Below, one piece after another: positions 36,187-49,717 of a stretch of DNA of 64,000 nucleotides (the first letter of the stretch is position 1; every line of letters begins with the position of its first letter). Origin of the DNA: Bugula neritina. Its lineage: Eukaryota > Bryozoa > Gymnolaemata > Cheilostomatida > Bugulidae. Location: contig OZ037768.1 of the NCBI GenBank assembly GCA_964035545.1, positions 11,240,741 through 11,304,740 on the forward strand, written 5' to 3'. Under the pieces are notes generated by a model. The model was not told where the DNA came from. It worked only from the letters and a program-made list of their open reading frames with translations, and did no database searches. Made by a program: the position numbers and the translations under genes.

Positions 36187-36304
36187 GTCTACAGCACCTG
36201 GTATTCCCAGGCGGTCACCCATCCAAGTACCAACCAGGCTCGACGTTGCTTAGCTTCAGTGATCGGACGAGAACTGGCGTTTTCAACGTGATATGGCCGT
36301 AGAC
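36187..36304 (-). rRNA. 5S rRNA, copy 46 (A74G)
   Basis: Loop E change A74G at 36231, here joined to a type G spacer. Its left neighbours match those of copies 12 and 25, which have type E spacers, so an exchange point probably lies in this unit. Confidence 0.96.
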
Positions 36305-36975
36305 AACAGTGCACCCTTCGCAGCGATACTGGCTGAAGAATTAGCGGGGCGCGCTCGAGCGTGCAAGCACGTTGGTGATGCAGTGGCTGCAGTGCGCATT
36401 GCCTACTCACACTCTGCAGGTCACAACACCAGTCATGATATTATTATAGCTTAATGCACAGCAAAGGTTTAAAATAAGCAGGCCTGAGAGGGGGCAAGAC
36501 GAGAGTCGCGACACCACGGCACACAACTGGAGAGTTGCGCAAAATCTCCGCGTCACATTCGTGTGACTTTCAGGATGTGTGCTGTAGCATTGATTGAGAT
36601 GAGTTTTGAAAGCATTTGCACATGTATATCAGGCAATTTAATTTTGGAATTATTTCAACACTGCATTAGAGTTGATTAAATAAAATATTATTCTTGAGAA
36701 TGTCTTAAACAATTCTTTTTTGGAATTTGTGAAGCCATGCATCAGAAGAAATTCAAAAAGAATTTCAAAAATAAAAACATGTAATAAAAAGCAAGAATGA
36801 TATAATATAATATTATTTTTTGGAAAGGAATGTTAAATATTCCATTTGAGTTAGTGTGTTGAAAAACATTTCACATCAGCAAGTTGGAAGAAACAATATT
36901 CGAGTAACTGATCATAATATTACTATTGCGTGTTGCTAATGTTTTTGTGTTTGAGGAGAGAAAAAAGAAAAAAAA

Positions 36976-37093
36976 GTCTACAGCACCTGGTATTCCCAGG
37001 CGGTCACCCATCCAAGTACTAACCAGGCTCGACGTTGCTTAGCTTCAGTGATCGGACGAGAACTGGCGTTTTCAACGTGATATGGCCGTAGAC
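36976..37093 (-). rRNA. 5S rRNA, copy 47
   Basis: Consensus gene; type F spacer. Confidence 0.97.
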
Positions 37094-37764
37094 AACAGTG
37101 CACCCTTCGCAGCGATACTGGCTGAAGAATTAGCGGGGCGCGCTCGAGCGTGCAAGCACGTTGGTGATGCAGTGGCTGCAGTGCGCATTGCCTACTCACA
37201 CTCTGCAGGTCACAACACCAGTCATGATATTATTATAGCTTAATGCACAGCAAAGGTTTAAAATAAGCAGGCCTGAGAGGGGGCAAGACGAGAGTCGCGA
37301 CACCACGGCACACAACTGGAGAGTTGCGCAAAATCTCCGCGTCACATTCGTGTGACTTTCAGGATGTGTGCTGTAGCATTGATTGAGATGAGTTTTGAAA
37401 GCATTTGCACATGTATATCAGGCAATTTAATTTTGGAATTATTTCAACACTGCATTAGAGTTGATTAAATAAAATATTATTCTTGAGAATGTCTTAAACA
37501 ATTCTTTTTTGGAATTTGTGAAGCCATGCATCAGAAGAAATTCAAAAAGAATTTCAAAAATACAAACATGTAATAAAAAGCAAGAATGATATAATATAAT
37601 ATTATTTTTTGGAAAGGAATGTTAAATATTCCATTTGAGTTAGTGTGTTGAAAAACATTTCACATCAGCAAGTTGGAAGAAATAATATTCGAGTAACTGA
37701 TCATAATATTACTATTGCGTGTTGCTAATGTTTTTGTGTTTGAGGAGAGAAAAAAGAAAAAAAA

Positions 37765-37882
37765 GTCTACAGCACCTGGTATTCCCAGGCGGTCACCCAT
37801 CCAAGTACTAACCAGGCTCGACGTTGCTTAGCTTCAGTGATCGGACGAGAACTGGCGTTTTCAACGTGATATGGCCGTAGAC
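37765..37882 (-). rRNA. 5S rRNA, copy 48
   Basis: Consensus gene; type G spacer. Confidence 0.97.
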
Positions 37883-38553
37883 AACAGTGCACCCTTCGCA
37901 GCGATACTGGCTGAAGAATTAGCGGGGCGCGCTCGAGCGTGCAAGCACGTTGGTGATGCAGTGGCTGCAGTGCGCATTGCCTACTCACACTCTGCAGGTC
38001 ACAACACCAGTCATGATATTATTATAGCTTAATGCACAGCAAAGGTTTAAAATAAGCAGGCCTGAGAGGGGGCAAGACGAGAGTCGCGACACCACGGCAC
38101 ACAACTGGAGAGTTGCGCAAAATCTCCGCGTCACATTCGTGTGACTTTCAGGATGTGTGCTGTAGCATTGATTGAGATGAGTTTTGAAAGCATTTGCACA
38201 TGTATATCAGGCAATTTAATTTTGGAATTATTTCAACACTGCATTAGAGTTGATTAAATAAAATATTATTCTTGAGAATGTCTTAAACAATTCTTTTTTG
38301 GAATTTGTGAAGCCATGCATCAGAAGAAATTCAAAAAGAATTTCAAAAATAAAAACATGTAATAAAAAGCAAGAATGATATAATATAATATTATTTTTTG
38401 GAAAGGAATGTTAAATATTCCATTTGAGTTAGTGTGTTGAAAAACATTTCACATCAGCAAGTTGGAAGAAACAATATTCGAGTAACTGATCATAATATTA
38501 CTATTGCGTGTTGCTAATGTTTTTGTGTTTGAGGAGAGAAAAAAGAAAAAAAA

Positions 38554-38671
38554 GTCTACAGCACCTGGTATTCCCAGGCGGTCACCCATCCAAGTACTAA
38601 CCAGGCTCGACGTTGCTTAGCTTCAGTGATCGGACGAGAACTGGCGTTTTCAACGTGATATGGCCGTAGAC
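38554..38671 (-). rRNA. 5S rRNA, copy 49
   Basis: Consensus gene; type F spacer. Confidence 0.97.
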
Positions 38672-39342
38672 AACAGTGCACCCTTCGCAGCGATACTGGC
38701 TGAAGAATTAGCGGGGCGCGCTCGAGCGTGCAAGCACGTTGGTGATGCAGTGGCTGCAGTGCGCATTGCCTACTCACACTCTGCAGGTCACAACACCAGT
38801 CATGATATTATTATAGCTTAATGCACAGCAAAGGTTTAAAATAAGCAGGCCTGAGAGGGGGCAAGACGAGAGTCGCGACACCACGGCACACAACTGGAGA
38901 GTTGCGCAAAATCTCCGCGTCACATTCGTGTGACTTTCAGGATGTGTGCTGTAGCATTGATTGAGATGAGTTTTGAAAGCATTTGCACATGTATATCAGG
39001 CAATTTAATTTTGGAATTATTTCAACACTGCATTAGAGTTGATTAAATAAAATATTATTCTTGAGAATGTCTTAAACAATTCTTTTTTGGAATTTGTGAA
39101 GCCATGCATCAGAAGAAATTCAAAAAGAATTTCAAAAATACAAACATGTAATAAAAAGCAAGAATGATATAATATAATATTATTTTTTGGAAAGGAATGT
39201 TAAATATTCCATTTGAGTTAGTGTGTTGAAAAACATTTCACATCAGCAAGTTGGAAGAAATAATATTCGAGTAACTGATCATAATATTACTATTGCGTGT
39301 TGCTAATGTTTTTGTGTTTGAGGAGAGAAAAAAGAAAAAAAA

Positions 39343-39460
39343 GTCTACAGCACCTGGTATTCCCAGGCGGTCACCCATCCAAGTACTAACCAGGCTCGAC
39401 GTTGCTTAGCTTCAGTGATCGGACGAGAACTGGCGTTTTCAACGTGATATGGCCGTAGAC
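39343..39460 (-). rRNA. 5S rRNA, copy 50
   Basis: Consensus gene; fullest type E spacer, with changes at offsets 134, 285, 436, 448, 598 and 638. Confidence 0.97.
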
Positions 39461-40131
39461 AACAGTGCACCCTTCGCAGCGATACTGGCTGAAGAATTAG
39501 CGGGGCGCGCTCGAGCGTGCAAGCACGTTGGTGATGCAGTGGCTGCAGTGCGCATTGCCTACTCACACTCTGCAGGTCACAACACCAGTCATGGTATTAT
39601 TATAGCTTAATGCACAGCAAAGGTTTAAAATAAGCAGGCCTGAGAGGGGGCAAGACGAGAGTCGCGACACCACGGCACACAACTGGAGAGTTGCGCAAAA
39701 TCTCCGCGTCACATTCGTGTGACTTTCAGGATGTGTGCTGTAGCTTTGATTGAGATGAGTTTTGAAAGCATTTGCACATGTATATCAGGCAATTTAATTT
39801 TGGAATTATTTCAACACTGCATTAGAGTTGATTAAATAAAATATTATTCTTGAGAAAGTCTTAAACAATTCTTTTTTGGAATTTGTGAAGCCATGGATCA
39901 GAAGAAAATCAAAAAGAATTTCAAAAATAAAAACATGTAATAAAAAGCAAGAATGATATAATATAATATTATTTTTTGGAAAGGAATGTTAAATATTCCA
40001 TTTGAGTTAGTGTGTTGAAAAACATTTCACATCAGCAAGTTGGAAGAAATAATATTCAAGTAACTGATCATAATATTACTATTGCGTGTTGCTAATGCTT
40101 TTGTGTTTGAGGAGAGAAAAAAGAAAAAAAA

Positions 40132-40249
40132 GTCTACAGCACCTGGTATTCCCAGGCGGTCACCCATCCAAGTACTAACCAGGCTCGACGTTGCTTAGCT
40201 TCAGTGATCGGACGAGAACTGGCGTTTTCAACGTGATATGGCCGTAGAC
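40132..40249 (-). rRNA. 5S rRNA, copy 51
   Basis: Consensus gene; type A spacer with a private A>G at offset 127 (40376). Confidence 0.97.
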
Positions 40250-40920
40250 AACAGTGCACCCTTCGCAGCGATACTGGCTGAAGAATTAGCGGGGCGCGCT
40301 CGAGCGTGCAAGCACGTTGGTGATGCAGTGGCTGCAGTGCGCATTGCCTACTCACACTCTGCAGGTCACAACACCGGTCATGATATTATTATAGCTTAAT
40401 GCACAGCAAAGGTTTAAAATAAGCAGGCCTGAGAGGGGGCAAGACGAGAGTCGCGACACCACGGCACACAACTGGAGAGTTGCGCAAAATCTCCGCGTCA
40501 CATTCGTGTGACTTTCAGGATGTGTGCTGTAGCATTGATTGAGATGAGTTTTGAAAGCATTTGCACATGTATATCAGGCAATTTAATTTTGGAATTATTT
40601 CAACACTGCATTAGAGTTGATTAAATAAAATATTATTCTTGAGAAAGTCTTAAACAATTCTTTTTTGGAATTTGTGAAGCCATGCATCAGAAGAAATTCA
40701 AAAAGAATTTCAAAAATAAAAACATGTAATAAAAAGCAAGAATGATATAATATAATATTATTTTTTGGAAAGGAATGTTAAATATTCCATTTGAGTTAGT
40801 GTGTTGAAAAACATTTCACATCAGCAAGTTGGAAGAAATAATATTCGAGTAACTGATCATAATATTACTATTGCGTGTTGCTAATGTTTTTGTGTTTGAG
40901 GAGAGAAAAAAGAAAAAAAA

Positions 40921-41038
40921 GTCTACAGCACCTGGTATTCCCAGGCGGTCACCCATCCAAGTACCAACCAGGCTCGACGTTGCTTAGCTTCAGTGATCGG
41001 ACGAGAACTGGCGTTTTCAACGTGATATGGCCGTAGAC
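40921..41038 (-). rRNA. 5S rRNA, copy 52 (A74G)
   Basis: Loop E change A74G at 40965; type F spacer. Confidence 0.96.
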
Positions 41039-41709
41039 AACAGTGCACCCTTCGCAGCGATACTGGCTGAAGAATTAGCGGGGCGCGCTCGAGCGTGCAA
41101 GCACGTTGGTGATGCAGTGGCTGCAGTGCGCATTGCCTACTCACACTCTGCAGGTCACAACACCAGTCATGATATTATTATAGCTTAATGCACAGCAAAG
41201 GTTTAAAATAAGCAGGCCTGAGAGGGGGCAAGACGAGAGTCGCGACACCACGGCACACAACTGGAGAGTTGCGCAAAATCTCCGCGTCACATTCGTGTGA
41301 CTTTCAGGATGTGTGCTGTAGCATTGATTGAGATGAGTTTTGAAAGCATTTGCACATGTATATCAGGCAATTTAATTTTGGAATTATTTCAACACTGCAT
41401 TAGAGTTGATTAAATAAAATATTATTCTTGAGAATGTCTTAAACAATTCTTTTTTGGAATTTGTGAAGCCATGCATCAGAAGAAATTCAAAAAGAATTTC
41501 AAAAATACAAACATGTAATAAAAAGCAAGAATGATATAATATAATATTATTTTTTGGAAAGGAATGTTAAATATTCCATTTGAGTTAGTGTGTTGAAAAA
41601 CATTTCACATCAGCAAGTTGGAAGAAATAATATTCGAGTAACTGATCATAATATTACTATTGCGTGTTGCTAATGTTTTTGTGTTTGAGGAGAGAAAAAA
41701 GAAAAAAAA

Positions 41710-41827
41710 GTCTACAGCACCTGGTATTCCCAGGCGGTCACCCATCCAAGTACTAACCAGGCTCGACGTTGCTTAGCTTCAGTGATCGGACGAGAACTGG
41801 CGTTTTCAACGTGATATGGCCGTAGAC
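41710..41827 (-). rRNA. 5S rRNA, copy 53
   Basis: Consensus gene; full type E spacer, same marks as unit 50. Confidence 0.97.
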
Positions 41828-42498
41828 AACAGTGCACCCTTCGCAGCGATACTGGCTGAAGAATTAGCGGGGCGCGCTCGAGCGTGCAAGCACGTTGGTG
41901 ATGCAGTGGCTGCAGTGCGCATTGCCTACTCACACTCTGCAGGTCACAACACCAGTCATGGTATTATTATAGCTTAATGCACAGCAAAGGTTTAAAATAA
42001 GCAGGCCTGAGAGGGGGCAAGACGAGAGTCGCGACACCACGGCACACAACTGGAGAGTTGCGCAAAATCTCCGCGTCACATTCGTGTGACTTTCAGGATG
42101 TGTGCTGTAGCTTTGATTGAGATGAGTTTTGAAAGCATTTGCACATGTATATCAGGCAATTTAATTTTGGAATTATTTCAACACTGCATTAGAGTTGATT
42201 AAATAAAATATTATTCTTGAGAAAGTCTTAAACAATTCTTTTTTGGAATTTGTGAAGCCATGGATCAGAAGAAAATCAAAAAGAATTTCAAAAATAAAAA
42301 CATGTAATAAAAAGCAAGAATGATATAATATAATATTATTTTTTGGAAAGGAATGTTAAATATTCCATTTGAGTTAGTGTGTTGAAAAACATTTCACATC
42401 AGCAAGTTGGAAGAAATAATATTCAAGTAACTGATCATAATATTACTATTGCGTGTTGCTAATGCTTTTGTGTTTGAGGAGAGAAAAAAGAAAAAAAA

Positions 42499-42616
42499 GT
42501 CTACAGCACCTGGTATTCCCAGGCGGTCACCCATCCAAGTACTAACCAGGCTCGACGTTGCTTAGCTTCAGTGATCGGACGAGAACTGGCGTTTTCAACG
42601 TGATATGGCCGTAGAC
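42499..42616 (-). rRNA. 5S rRNA, copy 54
   Basis: Consensus gene; type F spacer. Confidence 0.97.
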
Positions 42617-43287
42617 AACAGTGCACCCTTCGCAGCGATACTGGCTGAAGAATTAGCGGGGCGCGCTCGAGCGTGCAAGCACGTTGGTGATGCAGTGGCT
42701 GCAGTGCGCATTGCCTACTCACACTCTGCAGGTCACAACACCAGTCATGATATTATTATAGCTTAATGCACAGCAAAGGTTTAAAATAAGCAGGCCTGAG
42801 AGGGGGCAAGACGAGAGTCGCGACACCACGGCACACAACTGGAGAGTTGCGCAAAATCTCCGCGTCACATTCGTGTGACTTTCAGGATGTGTGCTGTAGC
42901 ATTGATTGAGATGAGTTTTGAAAGCATTTGCACATGTATATCAGGCAATTTAATTTTGGAATTATTTCAACACTGCATTAGAGTTGATTAAATAAAATAT
43001 TATTCTTGAGAATGTCTTAAACAATTCTTTTTTGGAATTTGTGAAGCCATGCATCAGAAGAAATTCAAAAAGAATTTCAAAAATACAAACATGTAATAAA
43101 AAGCAAGAATGATATAATATAATATTATTTTTTGGAAAGGAATGTTAAATATTCCATTTGAGTTAGTGTGTTGAAAAACATTTCACATCAGCAAGTTGGA
43201 AGAAATAATATTCGAGTAACTGATCATAATATTACTATTGCGTGTTGCTAATGTTTTTGTGTTTGAGGAGAGAAAAAAGAAAAAAAA

Positions 43288-43405
43288 GTCTACAGCACCT
43301 GGTATTCCCAGGCGGTCACCCATCCAAGTACTAACCAGGCTCGACGTTGCTTAGCTTCAGTGATCGGACGAGAACTGGCGTTTTCAACGTGATATGGCCG
43401 TAGAC
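43288..43405 (-). rRNA. 5S rRNA, copy 55
   Basis: Consensus gene; type G spacer. Confidence 0.97.
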
Positions 43406-44076
43406 AACAGTGCACCCTTCGCAGCGATACTGGCTGAAGAATTAGCGGGGCGCGCTCGAGCGTGCAAGCACGTTGGTGATGCAGTGGCTGCAGTGCGCAT
43501 TGCCTACTCACACTCTGCAGGTCACAACACCAGTCATGATATTATTATAGCTTAATGCACAGCAAAGGTTTAAAATAAGCAGGCCTGAGAGGGGGCAAGA
43601 CGAGAGTCGCGACACCACGGCACACAACTGGAGAGTTGCGCAAAATCTCCGCGTCACATTCGTGTGACTTTCAGGATGTGTGCTGTAGCATTGATTGAGA
43701 TGAGTTTTGAAAGCATTTGCACATGTATATCAGGCAATTTAATTTTGGAATTATTTCAACACTGCATTAGAGTTGATTAAATAAAATATTATTCTTGAGA
43801 ATGTCTTAAACAATTCTTTTTTGGAATTTGTGAAGCCATGCATCAGAAGAAATTCAAAAAGAATTTCAAAAATAAAAACATGTAATAAAAAGCAAGAATG
43901 ATATAATATAATATTATTTTTTGGAAAGGAATGTTAAATATTCCATTTGAGTTAGTGTGTTGAAAAACATTTCACATCAGCAAGTTGGAAGAAACAATAT
44001 TCGAGTAACTGATCATAATATTACTATTGCGTGTTGCTAATGTTTTTGTGTTTGAGGAGAGAAAAAAGAAAAAAAA

Positions 44077-44194
44077 GTCTACAGCACCTGGTATTCCCAG
44101 GCGGTCACCCATCCAAGTACTAACCAGGCTCGACGTTGCTTAGCTTCAGTGATCGGACGAGAACTGGCGTTTTCAACGTGATATGGCCGTAGAC
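44077..44194 (-). rRNA. 5S rRNA, copy 56
   Basis: Consensus gene; type F spacer. Confidence 0.97.
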
Positions 44195-44865
44195 AACAGT
44201 GCACCCTTCGCAGCGATACTGGCTGAAGAATTAGCGGGGCGCGCTCGAGCGTGCAAGCACGTTGGTGATGCAGTGGCTGCAGTGCGCATTGCCTACTCAC
44301 ACTCTGCAGGTCACAACACCAGTCATGATATTATTATAGCTTAATGCACAGCAAAGGTTTAAAATAAGCAGGCCTGAGAGGGGGCAAGACGAGAGTCGCG
44401 ACACCACGGCACACAACTGGAGAGTTGCGCAAAATCTCCGCGTCACATTCGTGTGACTTTCAGGATGTGTGCTGTAGCATTGATTGAGATGAGTTTTGAA
44501 AGCATTTGCACATGTATATCAGGCAATTTAATTTTGGAATTATTTCAACACTGCATTAGAGTTGATTAAATAAAATATTATTCTTGAGAATGTCTTAAAC
44601 AATTCTTTTTTGGAATTTGTGAAGCCATGCATCAGAAGAAATTCAAAAAGAATTTCAAAAATACAAACATGTAATAAAAAGCAAGAATGATATAATATAA
44701 TATTATTTTTTGGAAAGGAATGTTAAATATTCCATTTGAGTTAGTGTGTTGAAAAACATTTCACATCAGCAAGTTGGAAGAAATAATATTCGAGTAACTG
44801 ATCATAATATTACTATTGCGTGTTGCTAATGTTTTTGTGTTTGAGGAGAGAAAAAAGAAAAAAAA

Positions 44866-44983
44866 GTCTACAGCACCTGGTATTCCCAGGCGGTCACCCA
44901 TCCAAGTACTAACCAGGCTCGACGTTGCTTAGCTTCAGTGATCGGACGAGAACTGGCGTTTTCAACGTGATATGGCCGTAGAC
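44866..44983 (-). rRNA. 5S rRNA, copy 57
   Basis: Consensus gene; type E spacer with all marks of unit 50 except offset 134. Confidence 0.97.
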
Positions 44984-45654
44984 AACAGTGCACCCTTCGC
45001 AGCGATACTGGCTGAAGAATTAGCGGGGCGCGCTCGAGCGTGCAAGCACGTTGGTGATGCAGTGGCTGCAGTGCGCATTGCCTACTCACACTCTGCAGGT
45101 CACAACACCAGTCATGATATTATTATAGCTTAATGCACAGCAAAGGTTTAAAATAAGCAGGCCTGAGAGGGGGCAAGACGAGAGTCGCGACACCACGGCA
45201 CACAACTGGAGAGTTGCGCAAAATCTCCGCGTCACATTCGTGTGACTTTCAGGATGTGTGCTGTAGCTTTGATTGAGATGAGTTTTGAAAGCATTTGCAC
45301 ATGTATATCAGGCAATTTAATTTTGGAATTATTTCAACACTGCATTAGAGTTGATTAAATAAAATATTATTCTTGAGAAAGTCTTAAACAATTCTTTTTT
45401 GGAATTTGTGAAGCCATGGATCAGAAGAAAATCAAAAAGAATTTCAAAAATAAAAACATGTAATAAAAAGCAAGAATGATATAATATAATATTATTTTTT
45501 GGAAAGGAATGTTAAATATTCCATTTGAGTTAGTGTGTTGAAAAACATTTCACATCAGCAAGTTGGAAGAAATAATATTCAAGTAACTGATCATAATATT
45601 ACTATTGCGTGTTGCTAATGCTTTTGTGTTTGAGGAGAGAAAAAAGAAAAAAAA

Positions 45655-45772
45655 GTCTACAGCACCTGGTATTCCCAGGCGGTCACCCATCCAAGTACTA
45701 ACCAGGCTCGACGTTGCTTAGCTTCAGTGATCGGACGAGAACTGGCGTTTTCAACGTGATATGGCCGTAGAC
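45655..45772 (-). rRNA. 5S rRNA, copy 58
   Basis: Consensus gene; type A spacer with a private G>A at about offset 343 (46115). Confidence 0.97.
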
Positions 45773-46443
45773 AACAGTGCACCCTTCGCAGCGATACTGG
45801 CTGAAGAATTAGCGGGGCGCGCTCGAGCGTGCAAGCACGTTGGTGATGCAGTGGCTGCAGTGCGCATTGCCTACTCACACTCTGCAGGTCACAACACCAG
45901 TCATGATATTATTATAGCTTAATGCACAGCAAAGGTTTAAAATAAGCAGGCCTGAGAGGGGGCAAGACGAGAGTCGCGACACCACGGCACACAACTGGAG
46001 AGTTGCGCAAAATCTCCGCGTCACATTCGTGTGACTTTCAGGATGTGTGCTGTAGCATTGATTGAGATGAGTTTTGAAAGCATTTGCACATGTATATCAG
46101 GCAATTTAATTTTGAAATTATTTCAACACTGCATTAGAGTTGATTAAATAAAATATTATTCTTGAGAAAGTCTTAAACAATTCTTTTTTGGAATTTGTGA
46201 AGCCATGCATCAGAAGAAATTCAAAAAGAATTTCAAAAATAAAAACATGTAATAAAAAGCAAGAATGATATAATATAATATTATTTTTTGGAAAGGAATG
46301 TTAAATATTCCATTTGAGTTAGTGTGTTGAAAAACATTTCACATCAGCAAGTTGGAAGAAATAATATTCGAGTAACTGATCATAATATTACTATTGCGTG
46401 TTGCTAATGTTTTTGTGTTTGAGGAGAGAAAAAAGAAAAAAAA

Positions 46444-46561
46444 GTCTACAGCACCTGGTATTCCCAGGCGGTCACCCATCCAAGTACCAACCAGGCTCGA
46501 CGTTGCTTAGCTTCAGTGATCGGACGAGAACTGGCGTTTTCAACGTGATATGGCCGTAGAC
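46444..46561 (-). rRNA. 5S rRNA, copy 59 (A74G)
   Basis: Loop E change A74G at 46488. The spacer has the type E mark at 598 and A>C at 466 but lacks the usual change at 448. Confidence 0.96.
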
Positions 46562-47232
46562 AACAGTGCACCCTTCGCAGCGATACTGGCTGAAGAATTA
46601 GCGGGGCGCGCTCGAGCGTGCAAGCACGTTGGTGATGCAGTGGCTGCAGTGCGCATTGCCTACTCACACTCTGCAGGTCACAACACCAGTCATGATATTA
46701 TTATAGCTTAATGCACAGCAAAGGTTTAAAATAAGCAGGCCTGAGAGGGGGCAAGACGAGAGTCGCGACACCACGGCACACAACTGGAGAGTTGCGCAAA
46801 ATCTCCGCGTCACATTCGTGTGACTTTCAGGATGTGTGCTGTAGCATTGATTGAGATGAGTTTTGAAAGCATTTGCACATGTATATCAGGCAATTTAATT
46901 TTGGAATTATTTCAACACTGCATTAGAGTTGATTAAATAAAATATTATTCTTGAGAAAGTCTTAAACAATTCTTTTTTGGAATTTGTGAAGCCATGCATC
47001 AGAAGAAATTCAAAAAGAATTTCAAACATAAAAACATGTAATAAAAAGCAAGAATGATATAATATAATATTATTTTTTGGAAAGGAATGTTAAATATTCC
47101 ATTTGAGTTAGTGTGTTGAAAAACATTTCACATCAGCAAGTTGGAAGAAATAATATTCAAGTAACTGATCATAATATTACTATTGCGTGTTGCTAATGTT
47201 TTTGTGTTTGAGGAGAGAAAAAAGAAAAAAAA

Positions 47233-47350
47233 GTCTACAGCACCTGGTATTCCCAGGCGGTCACCCATCCAAGTACTAACCAGGCTCGACGTTGCTTAGC
47301 TTCAGTGATCGGACGAGAACTGGCGTTTTCAACGTGATATGGCCGTAGAC
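47233..47350 (-). rRNA. 5S rRNA, copy 60
   Basis: Consensus gene; type G spacer with the private loop change at offset 254. Confidence 0.97.
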
Positions 47351-48021
47351 AACAGTGCACCCTTCGCAGCGATACTGGCTGAAGAATTAGCGGGGCGCGC
47401 TCGAGCGTGCAAGCACGTTGGTGATGCAGTGGCTGCAGTGCGCATTGCCTACTCACACTCTGCAGGTCACAACACCAGTCATGATATTATTATAGCTTAA
47501 TGCACAGCAAAGGTTTAAAATAAGCAGGCCTGAGAGGGGGCAAGACGAGAGTCGCGACACCACGGCACACAACTGGAGAGTTGCGCAAAATCTCCGCGTC
47601 ACAATCGTGTGACTTTCAGGATGTGTGCTGTAGCATTGATTGAGATGAGTTTTGAAAGCATTTGCACATGTATATCAGGCAATTTAATTTTGGAATTATT
47701 TCAACACTGCATTAGAGTTGATTAAATAAAATATTATTCTTGAGAATGTCTTAAACAATTCTTTTTTGGAATTTGTGAAGCCATGCATCAGAAGAAATTC
47801 AAAAAGAATTTCAAAAATAAAAACATGTAATAAAAAGCAAGAATGATATAATATAATATTATTTTTTGGAAAGGAATGTTAAATATTCCATTTGAGTTAG
47901 TGTGTTGAAAAACATTTCACATCAGCAAGTTGGAAGAAACAATATTCGAGTAACTGATCATAATATTACTATTGCGTGTTGCTAATGTTTTTGTGTTTGA
48001 GGAGAGAAAAAAGAAAAAAAA

Positions 48022-48139
48022 GTCTACAGCACCTGGTATTCCCAGGCGGTCACCCATCCAAGTACTAACCAGGCTCGACGTTGCTTAGCTTCAGTGATCG
48101 GACGAGAACTGGCGTTTTCAACGTGATATGGCCGTAGAC
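48022..48139 (-). rRNA. 5S rRNA, copy 61
   Basis: Consensus gene; type F spacer. Confidence 0.97.
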
Positions 48140-48810
48140 AACAGTGCACCCTTCGCAGCGATACTGGCTGAAGAATTAGCGGGGCGCGCTCGAGCGTGCA
48201 AGCACGTTGGTGATGCAGTGGCTGCAGTGCGCATTGCCTACTCACACTCTGCAGGTCACAACACCAGTCATGATATTATTATAGCTTAATGCACAGCAAA
48301 GGTTTAAAATAAGCAGGCCTGAGAGGGGGCAAGACGAGAGTCGCGACACCACGGCACACAACTGGAGAGTTGCGCAAAATCTCCGCGTCACATTCGTGTG
48401 ACTTTCAGGATGTGTGCTGTAGCATTGATTGAGATGAGTTTTGAAAGCATTTGCACATGTATATCAGGCAATTTAATTTTGGAATTATTTCAACACTGCA
48501 TTAGAGTTGATTAAATAAAATATTATTCTTGAGAATGTCTTAAACAATTCTTTTTTGGAATTTGTGAAGCCATGCATCAGAAGAAATTCAAAAAGAATTT
48601 CAAAAATACAAACATGTAATAAAAAGCAAGAATGATATAATATAATATTATTTTTTGGAAAGGAATGTTAAATATTCCATTTGAGTTAGTGTGTTGAAAA
48701 ACATTTCACATCAGCAAGTTGGAAGAAATAATATTCGAGTAACTGATCATAATATTACTATTGCGTGTTGCTAATGTTTTTGTGTTTGAGGAGAGAAAAA
48801 AGAAAAAAAA

Positions 48811-48928
48811 GTCTACAGCACCTGGTATTCCCAGGCGGTCACCCATCCAAGTACTAACCAGGCTCGACGTTGCTTAGCTTCAGTGATCGGACGAGAACTG
48901 GCGTTTTCAACGTGATATGGCCGTAGAC
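48811..48928 (-). rRNA. 5S rRNA, copy 62
   Basis: Consensus gene; type E spacer with changes at 134, 285, 436, 448, 598 but not 638. Confidence 0.97.
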
Positions 48929-49599
48929 AACAGTGCACCCTTCGCAGCGATACTGGCTGAAGAATTAGCGGGGCGCGCTCGAGCGTGCAAGCACGTTGGT
49001 GATGCAGTGGCTGCAGTGCGCATTGCCTACTCACACTCTGCAGGTCACAACACCAGTCATGGTATTATTATAGCTTAATGCACAGCAAAGGTTTAAAATA
49101 AGCAGGCCTGAGAGGGGGCAAGACGAGAGTCGCGACACCACGGCACACAACTGGAGAGTTGCGCAAAATCTCCGCGTCACATTCGTGTGACTTTCAGGAT
49201 GTGTGCTGTAGCTTTGATTGAGATGAGTTTTGAAAGCATTTGCACATGTATATCAGGCAATTTAATTTTGGAATTATTTCAACACTGCATTAGAGTTGAT
49301 TAAATAAAATATTATTCTTGAGAAAGTCTTAAACAATTCTTTTTTGGAATTTGTGAAGCCATGGATCAGAAGAAAATCAAAAAGAATTTCAAAAATAAAA
49401 ACATGTAATAAAAAGCAAGAATGATATAATATAATATTATTTTTTGGAAAGGAATGTTAAATATTCCATTTGAGTTAGTGTGTTGAAAAACATTTCACAT
49501 CAGCAAGTTGGAAGAAATAATATTCAAGTAACTGATCATAATATTACTATTGCGTGTTGCTAATGTTTTTGTGTTTGAGGAGAGAAAAAAGAAAAAAAA

Positions 49600-49717
49600 G
49601 TCTACAGCACCTGGTATTCCCAGGCGGTCACCCATCCAAGTACTAACCAGGCTCGACGTTGCTTAGCTTCAGTGATCGGACGAGAACTGGCGTTTTCAAC
49701 GTGATATGGCCGTAGAC
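49600..49717 (-). rRNA. 5S rRNA, copy 63
   Basis: Consensus gene; type A spacer. Confidence 0.97.

Larger units (their letters stand above)
44866..48810. repeat. Adjacent 5-unit duplication, left copy (units 57-61)
   Basis: The type order E, A, E, G, F is repeated directly by units 62-66 (48811-52755), at a shift of 3,945 bp. The A>C mark at offset 466 is seen only in units 59 and 64, the matching members, and both start with an A74G gene. Confidence 0.8.
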
